Of a stretch of 64,000 bases of DNA, positions 25,993 through 37,900 are shown piece by piece (within the stretch, counting starts at the first letter, position 1; every line of letters starts with the position of its first letter). The position numbers were made by a program, and so were the translations under genes. The DNA is from Mixophyes australis (taxonomy: Eukaryota; Chordata; Amphibia; Anura; Limnodynastidae), in the NCBI GenBank assembly GCA_036250195.1, contig JAVHZZ010000004.1:250350028-250414027 (forward strand), written 5' to 3'. The notes beneath the pieces were generated by a model that saw only the letters and a list, made by a program, of their open reading frames with translations, searched no databases and was not told the DNA's origin.

Positions 25993-28900
25993 TGCGTGTG
26001 TGTGTATGTGTGTGTGTGTTTGTGTGTGTGTGAAACACCAATATTTAATGTAGGTTGTCAAACAATCTGTGATTATATTCTTAAATTACATTCATGCATT
26101 AATTTCACACATTAATATTAACACTTTTTCAAACATTATTTACACATTTGTTATAGGAAACAGGAGGATATGCAGCCAGGTCATTTGTAAAACTTATAAA
26201 TTTATCACTTCTAAAAACTATGAATTTAAATCCTCAACATGAGGTGAAAGTTTCCCAATTCACAGTTTCATCAGCTGTAATACAGAGTATGTAATTTATA
26301 TCTACTTAACTGTAAGTGGAGCCTACAATATGTGGACCACCCCACAAGAAAACTAGGGTGCAGTATTTTGTAACACCACCAATATTATGAAATCAGAACT
26401 TGTTGGACATTTCACCTCCCACCATGGGGCAAAAGTGACAGGACTTGAACACACTGGTGGTCATGTAGAGTTGGCGAATTTGCACCCTGATTGTACACAG
26501 AAAAAGACTCATAATAATAAGACTCAATCATACGCATAATAAGTTTATTTAGGTGCATGTTACCTTTTGTTCTACACCACTAGTATTTGTTTCAGGAGTA
26601 ACAAGTGTGTATACTTATACCCCATTATAGCGTAGTGAAAGCATAGAGATGTGGTTTAATAGTGTTATTAGTAAATGTGACTTTCACATTACCCTATTAG
26701 TACACAATATAAAAGTTTAATGAAGTGTCATATACACAACAGAGAATAGTGTCGACAGTTATTAATACATGTGAAAGTCACATTTACTATATAAAATGTA
26801 ATTAACAACACAAAATAAATTCAATTAAATAAAAAACAAACAATCTGTTGTTTTCTCCTTTAAACATCAAATAAAAAAAATATTATAATATAAAAATATT
26901 ATTTAAGTAAAATATATAGATGAATAGATGTTAACAGATTCATATTATATAGCAGTCACACTAAAGCTGGAAATTTTTCCTGATGCAATATCATTAATGA
27001 TTTTACCAACAATTATAAAAAAAAAAAGTCCCAATCAGCATGCCAATTCATGTGTACACACTAAAAACATTTTACACGATATACCTTCAGATCTGTGCTC
27101 TTCATCTGTCATAACCATCGGCTGAAAAGATTGTGATTCTGCACACTCCATAAAGATCTATGGACACTGCCGGTTAGTAGTGCATACACACTGCAGACTT
27201 GGAACATCGTTCCATCATTGAACGAGAATTTTACTCCGGTTTAAAAATCAAATGAAATGATAAAATGTGCTTTGGAACGATAACAGCTCAACGTTGCATT
27301 GTACATACTAATGCAATATCGGGCCACACGGTCGTTTATTGCTGATTGGTCCAATAATCAGCTGAAAACCCTGCTGTGTTTTCACAAGTGTTATCAGTTA
27401 GAGAGGTCAATCTGCAATCAGCCAATCAGAAGCAGCCAGCTAGTGTCCCTCCCGCGTCTCCAGTCGTAAAAAGCCACAAGTGTAAAATGCACTAAAATCA
27501 GCTCATAGACGTATGCCTATTTTTTTTGCCCAGTAAGAAAATGCATACTTTACGCCAATAAAACAGATGTATGTCCAACTCTACATGAGCACCATTGTCA
27601 CTACCAGAAGGAGTGATAGGTTTAAACACCTTGGCTTTTTGAATATTACAGGAACTATGTACTCCAATTGTTTGAATGAGACGATCAACTGGAGTTGAAT
27701 CTGGACTGGAATTTTACGTCTATCTCTATTATACTGTTCTTTTTTATTATGATTGCCTTATATTTCACAGCATTTTTTCATTTGTCATTATAGAAAAATG
27801 TGATCGAGATAAGTTAAAAAAAAAATGTCAGGCAAAACAACTTACATATACTATTGTATATCTATTATTTAATACAAGGAAATAGTACTGCTCTTATGTG
27901 GCAGTGTTATTAACTATAATTTTAGTGAGCTAATAGTTGTTATATTAAAACTAGTGGTTGAAGTGGGGGTGTATATGGGAGTATGCCATACAACCTCTTC
28001 TATTGAAGCATTTATGGATATTTTAACTTAAAACATAGAACTCCCACACTGGAGAAAGGCGTAAAGGTTTATTGATAGTCAGTTTGTCTGTCCAGGCCTT
28101 TTTATCTCAACCGCAATTCTGTGGATCTTACTGGAGTTATTAAAACTGCAACACTTGACTGATTCAGTATAAGCTCTCTCTCTTTTAGAAGTATGGTTAA
28201 TCAAAGACCCTTTAGATCTGTACCTGGATCCACAACTGTTTCCACCAGTCCACTGGAAGCGCTTCGTATCCGTGGCTCTGGACTCTGCAAGTGCACAGCA
28301 TCATCATCTTGTATCAGAGTCAAATCCTGCATGCTGAAGCTCCGCAACTTCTCTGATAATACCCCCTGACCCTGAGAAATAAAACATACAGGTTCACCCA
28401 ATCTATGCCCATCTTTGCATGATACAGCATAAGAATATCAACCTTCTAGAGAAAGGTCAAGGGATGGGGATTGAGCATAACTCGAGGTGTTTTCTACGCC
28501 AGCACCATCATTTTAATAGGTATACATAAACCATTGTAAATAAAAACACGAAATGTAATGTTTTGACACTTGAAATAATGAGTCTTGATGTCCCCGTACA
28601 CTAACCTATGGTAAATGTAAATAATAGCCAAACAAGCATTATTTAAATAATAAATGAAGGGTTTTATTTGATTCAGGGGGTGTTACAAATTAGAGGTTTA
28701 CTTTTGAAAATGTGCCTACTTTTGTCATGGACCAAAAAAAAAAGCACAAACGCTCTGCACTGTTGGAATGTTGATGTCATCCATTGGAGGTCTGTAGCCG
28801 TGACATTTTATTGTTGAAGAAGCAACAGTAGTCAATTTTTGTGGCATGTATATACGCATTTCCATACTGCGCATGCATACCTAAATATGTCAGTATCTAA

Positions 28901-31900
28901 ATTTGTGCATATCTTAGACTTACTCTTTGAGAAGCAGGTCAGTCCACGTAAGTATAGAAATCCCCTGTGTAAAATGGTAAACACGAATGTAGGGGTGTTT
29001 GTATTTCATTACATTTCATATGGAAAATGTGACTCACATTTATTAATAACACTACCAAGAGACTATTCTCTCTTGTGTATATGACACTTTGTTGCATTAT
29101 CTTGTGCACGAATAGGGTAACCTTAACAGTGTGTAAAACTTCTGTCCTATTTATAAATAACACTGTATACAAACTATTTTCCCTTGTGCATCACTACTTT
29201 ATAATATATTAACACTGTGTACAAATATTATTTCAGCTTAACAATCATGTTTAACAGATAAAACGATAAATGAACAAATAACATTCAAAAGTAAAAAACA
29301 AAACAAAACAACCGCCACAACAAATAATGCACTTATACAATTTCATAAATTAGTTCAATGAATTCTAGGGTCCTTGCGTAGCTTGTTTCCTATGGGTCCT
29401 CCACGTGTGCAGCACTTGAGTATGAGAAAAAGCAATTTATTAGTTAGTTAGTTAATGGCTCCTCCACCCTGGCTTCCACCTCTGTAACATCCTCGGCTGC
29501 CCCCTCCTCTGTGGCCGGTTCTCTTGTGTGCCATTCTGTGAAACATAATACATGAATATTTTGTGTCCTGTGTGGACAACAATACATAAGTACATCACTT
29601 TAAATGCTAAAGAGATACTAATTACAATAAAACTAAATAAATTATGTTATATAGTCATTAAATTATATGGACAATATTTTTTTCTAACACTAACAAGTCC
29701 CACTGGAACACTGGGTTTTTGCTTAAAATTGTAATAACTGAGGATCAGCAAACACCACACAAACAGTTACATAATGTCTTACATACCTCTCCTATACCAT
29801 TCCTCCAGCTGCATGTAGTTCAGATGCCAGTAAATTTGGAAGATGAAGCGGTCCAGTGCTAGAGTTTTTTTACGCCACACAACCATATAGGTCCATGTTT
29901 TCACTGCATTACTGTCAGGTACCCAACACAAGGTACCTATCCATGTAGAGCACCATGATCTGGATCCCCTCTTGAGAGACATTGGCGCTCTCATACTTGA
30001 CAACTAATTTGAGGATTTGAACAAAAAAAACAAAACACTAACACAATGATTGGTTGACATGTGAGCAGAGGCAGGCTAGGCTGGGGGCAGGGGGGCATCA
30101 CCACCCAGGCCAGGCCCATAGTGGGCTACCTTGGGCTGGGTCATTGGGCTACCTGCATTTTGTTTTGCTTTAAAATGTTCCTAATAGGCTGCTGAGCTGA
30201 GTCTCGCCTCCCCCCCCGGCTAAAATTTGCTAGTCTGTCCCTGCATGTGAGGGTTGGAACCAATAATGCCATTACACCACAGAACAACAAAGTGCTTCAA
30301 CCAACATGAAAGTCCTACATACAAATATCAGCAAAATTTGTGTATAAATGGAATACAAATCTAGGCAAGACGGTTCCATCCCAAGAAAATTGTTTGAAAA
30401 ATGTAAGCGCCGCAATCAAGGATCTGAAATCCTTGCCAGATTATTCAGGTAAAGCCTGTAATTCAACAGACAGATTAGTCCACATGGAGTGAAAGCACGG
30501 GGACAACAATAATGCAGGCCCAGCCTTGGAGACAACAGCCAGGCAGGGCCAAGCCGTCAGCTGCCTCTGAAAAAACCAAACATATTTTTCAAGCCAAGAG
30601 ATGGATGAACATGGTGGCCCACTAGGCAGATGAGTACAGCTGCCAAGCTGACACTCTGGCAGAAAATGACTGTGAAAATAAATGCAAATTACCAATGACA
30701 AGTTATGTGGAGGAGTGTAAGAAGCGCAGGCTGAATCGCTTCAAGCGGCAGCTGAACGACAAACTGAAGGAACATCAATGCCACACAAGCAATACCAGTG
30801 GGGGGCCAAGACAACATCTGGGGCTGAGCCCATTGGAGCAGGCAACCATGGATACATAAAGACCAGTTGGAGGGTTTAGGTGGTTCACGCAACAAGCAGA
30901 GATGCATATAATTTATATTTTTAATTATATTAAGCCATCACTAACAGGGCCCATTCTCCTCCTGTCTTCTTGTCCACTCCCACTTGGCTTAAGGGATAAA
31001 GGCAAATAATGAATGATCGCTGGTTTCAAATGCCACAAAACCAGCGAGCCAACATGCCTATAAGGGTGCATCTGGCTAAGCCAGGGAGCAGATAAAACAA
31101 CATCTACCTCTGCTCCAGCACCCATCCTTGCTCGGCTTACCAATAGCCAAGTGCATCAATCAGAAGAGCCAGGTGGAAAAAAATCAAGACAAACAAACTT
31201 TGATATTTTAGTGAATTGTTTAATAAAACAGGTTTTAAAATTAACAAATATCTGCTTACATTTTTTATCTGGCAATACATACGGATTCTTCAGAAACGTA
31301 GGTTATGGTGTATATTTAGGACATTAAAAATGTAGGATTTTAAAAGACATGTTATGCTGCAGAGAACAAATGTGTTTTGTTATTTGAAAGTTTGGAAGGT
31401 AGCATCTAGTAATCAAACATTACAAAAGTACAAAGCAAAAAAGCAAAGTCGACCAGTATCTGTATGCAGCACGCAGTTCATGGTCAGTATCTATTACTTT
31501 TTCACATTGCAACATGGAACATATTCTATCTAAGTACAGCCTGAAGATGTATTTGCTATAAACTGTGTACTTACAACTGAAGCATTGTTGTATAACATAA
31601 TACCTCATTCTCTGACCTTCTTCCATGGGTGCAGGCTCAGGATCATCTTCAAAGTCTTCTGCAACCAAATTTCCTCCACTTCTACAGGCAGGCCATACTA
31701 TATAGTGATGTTATGAAAAATTGCAGACAGAGCAATTATATCACACACAACTTTCATTGCATACATGTGGCCCCTCCATAACGGTTAAGACATGGAAAGC
31801 GATCACTGAGCAAGAAAAAATTTCATTGTATGACCGATGTAGAGGAGGCATGTACAGAAATGTATGCCAATTCTTGCTCTGTGGCTGCAATTAATAAAGG

Positions 31901-34900
31901 AGCGAGATGCTAGGTCACAGAGGGTAAGTACTGTCACCTGCAAGAAGAAGAAATACATTTCTAGACGAATGACCAATGTGTGGTTATATCCCATCAGAAG
32001 TCAGAAAATAGTCAGTATCTCTAACATGCAGTTTTTGTAGGTATCACAGAGTTAGAAAGATTTTCAGAGAGAATAAGATGTAGCATGAGAATATTTGTAT
32101 GTGACCGTAAACTGTTGTGCTGAAGGGGGGGAAAATGTTACAGACACAGCTCAGAAATATCTCACATGACGCAGTACAAAGGCTTCGTTGATCATTGTCA
32201 CCAAAACTGTCTCTGTAAATATAAGAAATACTAGTAAATTCCACAGGTGTGCCAGATACACAAGATATACGTATGAGTGTGTTTACAGTGTTGTATAAAT
32301 GCGAGTCACAGTATACAACTATTACACACTGCTAAGAGCATTACCCTAGTTTGTCACTATTTTTATAATGAAAAGAAGTGTCAGATACACAAGATATATG
32401 AGTGTGTTTAGTGTTTGTTATTAATGCAAAAGTCACTGTACACAACACATCCATACTGTTAATTGCATCACTCTAGTCTGGCATTATTATTGAGTATTAA
32501 ACCATTGTCATATATACAAGTTATACGGGTATGTTTACAGTATACCCATGCGCAGAACAGATATGCATATATTTGCATGCCACAAATGGACTTACATCCA
32601 AGTCTGAATGAGACCCCTATTCGGCAACATACACATTATAGTAGAAAATAAAATGAGGTTAGAATGCCTTTAAAAGTACTTAAACTATAAGCATAAAAAG
32701 ATGAACTGTTACTATACTATACCTTAGTAGCTGCAGTTACAGCAGCATTTGCGGCAAGGTTCAAACCCCTTTTACCAACACGCATCATTGTCTCATAGCT
32801 CTTGTCCCTTGCCTGAGCTATGTACTCATCAATTTCCTGCAGAATCAAATTTAAAAAACACATAATATTAAATTTATTTACATGAATTTTAAATGTTCAG
32901 CATATTTGCAATGATGGCTTCTAAATTAAAGAGCAAAATACTGAAGTGTACAAAACTTTGACCTAGAAATAGTGATAATAAGTATTTTTGCTATGTCCAT
33001 TCATTTAATATTAAAAACAAGGTATGGGCAAATGCTAATACAGAATTCTACCCTACAGCCTTTAATGGTGCTCATCATTGCAGGATATGGTTTTCTATTC
33101 AGCCCTTGAAACACTACAAGCTCAATCAGGTCACTCAGCATGAGACTCATAACTCAAAAATATGAAACTAGAAAGGTTTTATGGGCCTGGTTCATGTTCA
33201 GACACAACTTGCATTTAGTTGTGACCATATTCAAGTCAAACTGGATCTCAAGATGCGTTTCGATGTGAATCTGGCTTTAAGTACTCTCTGCCTAAATGGT
33301 ACTTGCATTACAGAACAGACTACAGTATACGCACAAGTGTACGTGCAATATAAGGTCACATTAGATTCCATGCAAAAAAAAATTATAAAATAAATGAACA
33401 ACTATTAACAGCATAAACATTCAAATTATGGCAATTATAATTTTTTTAGACATACCTTTTCCTTACTAGAAAGTGTTGGATGGACAAATTTCCTGTATAG
33501 TACACTAGATCCTTTAGTGTAGGGAGAAAGGAGCCAAATCACAAATGCAATTTTTAACTCAAAATAAAAAGGAAACCTAAAAGAGAGGGGATAAAATTAG
33601 CCACTGTTGCTACTTTTGTCAAGTGCCTACAGCAAAACCAGTTACAAGATATAAAATACTGGCACCTGAAGTGTGAACTTATCACAGAAGCTAAGAAAAA
33701 AAATAGCTAATTTTAGTTCAGTTGTTAGGTATGTTTTGAGCAAAGTGTCTTAGTGTTTCTGTTCATATAAGCCAATCTATTAAGGAGAACAGACATCGGG
33801 AAATTCCACATAGAGAACAGTTGGGGTTAATGTCCAGTTGGTGTTCAGGGCATGGCACACGCTACAGACTTTACTGATAATTGCCAGTGGAGGATAAGGT
33901 TTTCTGCACAACACTTAAAGAGGTTTAAGCTGCCCATACACTGTTTGGCAGTTAGGCAGATTTGGCCATATATATTGTATATTAATATTATCATTGTTTA
34001 TGTAGCACCAATCATATTAAACAGTGCTGTACAGAGAATATGTAATCATTCCCATCAGTCCCTGCCCCATTGGAGCTTACAATCAAAAATCCCTGACACA
34101 TAGACATACACACACACAAACACTTTGGGACACATTCAATTGGCCAAGTTACTGTCAAAAGTAACGCGGCCGGCGCACTATTACCGTTAATATGGTCATT
34201 TTAACCCGGGTTTCTGGAAATCAGCATTAAACATTACCGCACTAATGATAATAATGCGCACTATTACTGTAGTAATGATAATAATGCGCACTATTACTGT
34301 AGTAATGATAATAATGCGCACTATTACTGTAGTAATGGTAATGGTGCGCTGATCACGTTACTTTTGACAGTAACGCGGCCAATTGAATATGCCCCTATGT
34401 GTGGAATCATTCTTAACCAACCAGTATGTTTTTGGACTGTGGGAAGAAACCCACACAAACACGGGTAGAACATACAAATTCCACACAGAGGCACGCCCTA
34501 GTCGGAATCAAAATCATGATCCCAGCTCTGTGAGGGAACAATGCTAACAACTCTGCCACCATGTTTCCCATATACAAATAATCAGACATGGTCATCGTCC
34601 AACCACAATTATTGTATGTTTAAAGGAACATCTGATAGATCACTATCAGATGTTCATCCAGATCGCCAGTCTGTTGATCTATCGTGATTTGTGGCTTACT
34701 TGGTTGGTAAAATCACAGTGTGTAGGAGGCAGTATCACTGGAAAGATAAAACAATTTATGTATAATTTTTAGCTACCCCCTAGGGTGCAAGTATTTTTCA
34801 GCCACAATGTAACAAGAAGTACAACTCCACAAAGGTAAGCATTATTTATCTTTATTTATCTAAATATCTAATTGCATGTTACTTATGTTGTTAAAAGAGC

Positions 34901-37900
34901 AAACATATCAACAGTGTCTTGTACTTACAGCACAATACACAGTCCGGTCAAGCAAAACGCCTCTACCTGCAACCTTTTTCTTTTGCTAATATATCTTGGA
35001 AAAACATCAAAATATTAATGACAGAAAACTATCCAATATATTGTTTAATTTTTAGGTAATAAAGTATTAAACATGTCAATGTGAATTAAGTGTGACAGAA
35101 ACATTGGGAAATCCCAGATTTACCTGTCCCAGGTTTTCTGTCTTATGCCCCTGGGAGATTGTTTGTGGTTAGGAAAAACTTCCCAGAGTGTGTGTTCAGA
35201 TTTAGAAAAAGCTGGTAAGGGTACCTGGGATATAAATGGAGAGAGAAGGATGGGTTCTATTTATAAGGCCCATTTCGGGTTTTCCAACCAGCTAGAAAGT
35301 GCTGGTAATCAAGAGTTGCACCTGTATGGTGCTGATATAAAGCTGCTAGGCAGTTTCGTCACTCTCTCAGACCTGGGGAGGAGGTTGGGTGCCTCCTGAG
35401 AAACACTGCAAATGGTGACCAGTAAATTCTATATTTTGTATGTTTGTGGGATACAAGGTCCCTCATTTGAGAGAGGGTGTTTCAGTGCGTTAGTAAAAAG
35501 TCACACAGGCTAGGAACCTTTGTTTTCTTTGTTCTGAATATGGTGAATAAAAGTAGCTGCGGCTAGTTAAACCCTAACAATTGACTGGTGTGATATCCTT
35601 GGCTGATCTGTCTGAAGTGCTGCTGTAACCCCAAAATGTAATACACCCATAAGTTATTACAAATCTAAATACGGCTATAAACACATGATGTCCACCAAGC
35701 TTACATAGCACTGAAGTCACACTTCTTAAATTATCATCATCATTTATTTATTTAAATAGCGCCACCAAATACGCTGTACAGACAATATTTTTGACATGAG
35801 ACCATGCCCCATGGAGCTTACAGTCTAAATTTCGTAACAAACAGACAGACAAAAAAATACTAAGGTTATTTTCTGTCAGCAGCCAATTAACCTACCAGTA
35901 TGTTTTTTAATATGACTTGAGTAATATAAATGCAGTAACGTACGTGATAGTAACTAGATTGAAAGTAGTCATCAGTGTCCAGATTCCAAATCACACAGCA
36001 TACATTAAATCCTGTGTAAAAAGGTAGATGCAGGCATTCTAGGAGAGAGAGAAACCTCCTATAGAATCTGCATGTATCCCTTCTAGCACATGGCTGGGAG
36101 GAGCCTCCCGCCACTTCCACACTACCAGCCAAGCAGCAGAACCATGGAGAGCTTAAGCTGCCCCGGATCAGCTGTTTTGTGACGCAGACAGCATCTGAAG
36201 AAACAGTTGGAACCAGGCTGTCACTGATAGAGGACACAGGGGGCTATAAGGAACACTCCATGATGGCAGAAAGAGAGCGAGAAACATACAGGGAAGTAAG
36301 AAAAGTAAAAGGGGAAGAGAGTATTGAAGGAAGTGAAAGGGGGAGGCAAGGAGAATAAGAGCAGTCAAAAAATGGCAAGGGATAAAACGGACACAGAGTG
36401 GAAGTGAACAGGGAATATGAATTAAGAGCACCAGCGAGTATAAGGGACACATTTCAAAGTATTGGAGAGTATGAAGGAGAAATATTCAGGAAAGAAAGAG
36501 AGAAATTGAAAACACATTAAACAAACTCAGAAAAAGGAGAGTAAAAACAGGATAAGAAGGAGAGACTTGAAGAGACAGATTATAACATAAGATAAAACTA
36601 AAAATCATATCCAACTAATCAAAGTAGAACAAAAGGAGAGATCCAAAAAGGAGCAACTATAGACAAAATCAAAGAGCCAGTAGAGAAGTACCTGAAAAGA
36701 GCACGACTCCTAGTTAACGCCGCATATAGGAGGAATAATAGAAAATAACAGTTTGAGGGGAATTCAATTCGAATGTCAATGGAGCCTCACATGATGAGAC
36801 TCTGTGGCAATGTTCTGGTTGGAATCTGCACTCATTTTTTTTCACCCCTCACAGAGGAGCGACCAAGAATGAGCAGAAATCCCTATACTAAAATTATAAG
36901 AAATTAAGTTGATAAGAGAGAGTGTGAACTAAAGAAGAAAAGCTGACCTAAGCTTTAGACAGAGAGGAATTTTAATCAAGAAAAATAAGTGGCTGATATA
37001 GGGACAAGAAAAAATTAAAGACAGGGACAACAGAGAAAGGACAGACAGTGGTAGCAGCAAAAGAGACATTGGCAACATAGACTGCTGCACCTAGGACAAA
37101 GACTAAAGAGACTTCATCAACCACAACTCAGAACTAAAGAAAAAGTAACCCTGCACTGCCACCCTGTTCCTTTTCACCTGTGGAAACAGACACCTGTTTC
37201 AGGAGGCCTAAGACCACCAACGAAGTCTCACTTTATCAGGACTGGACATAAAGCAAATCAGTGTACAGTGCACTAAAGAAAACGTGAATTAAGATCTGGC
37301 CAGGAGAACTAACTGGTATATACACACACAGTCTAGGCCATTCAAAAATGTTAACCCAAACAGGAGACCAAAAAACTCATTCACATGTCTGGACTTAAAA
37401 AAAGGTCAACAGCCTCTTGAAAAAAGGGTGAGAACAGTGTTTATGTATTCTTTATAGAATGTAGGTGTATTTTAGAACTGTGGTAGCCTTTGCTAACTTT
37501 TGTTTTACTAACTGTTAGAGAATTGAAAGGTGCAAAGGATAAGGGAAATAAGTGATTTATTGTTCTTTTATAATTAATTCAGTATGGCACAGTGAATTTT
37601 ATTAATTCACATACTTATCCCTAATCCCTACCAGTCCATACTTTCCTTAAATATTCCAAATAAAAGTAATCCCTTTAAAAGTCTATATATTTAGTGGGTA
37701 TTGTTTGGATAGAGACTCACCTCTCTCTGGTGCTTATTTAATAAAGGGAAAAGAGACCATTCTCACAGGATTTGGGAATTCTTCCTATTTACCAAAGCTC
37801 CCGGGTCAGTGAAGACTATCACTGGGTATTACCGACTATAGCTTTCATCGGAGGTCTCTGGCAAATGCTTTCCTATGCAAAGCATGGGGGTGTCTATTTA

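Larger units (their letters stand above)
23969..28223 (-). other. REEP2: REEP2 intron 6
   Basis: Holds a palindromic transposon (24780-25062), a compound microsatellite (25918-26031) and a stretch at about 26600-26780 resembling the subterminal repeats of the Harbinger element in intron 5. 27130-27480 has a GATTGGTCCAATAATC palindrome but no resolved element ends. No second gene seen. Confidence 0.7.
28830..32617 (-). mobile_element. Decayed PIF/Harbinger DNA transposon, about 3.8 kb
   Basis: The outer parts are inverted repeats: TTGTGGCATGTATATACGCA then ..CTGCGCATGCATAC at 28837-28882 matches the complement of 32536-32590 (GCATGCAAATATATGCATA, TTCTGCGCATGGGTATAC). Subterminal degenerate tandem units (about 115-130 bp, with TTATTAAT and ACTGT..ACA motifs) sit at both ends (29040-29230 and 32250-32530). 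Inside are transposase remnants on the minus strand and a Myb/SANT-like frame on the plus strand, the two proteins that this superfamily carries. The right edge ends CCCC near 32617; the left edge is less certain. Confidence 0.7.
28372..32722 (-). other. REEP2: REEP2 intron 5 (hosts a Harbinger transposon)
   Basis: About 4.35 kb. Nearly all of it from about 28830 to 32617 is a decayed PIF/Harbinger element listed separately. Splice sites are intact on both sides. Confidence 0.85.

Noticed and set aside
30441..31143. Minus-strand frames across the Harbinger interior
   Set aside because: The plus strand carries the recognisable Myb/SANT-like sequence at 30709-30858, so the minus frames over that part are shadows.
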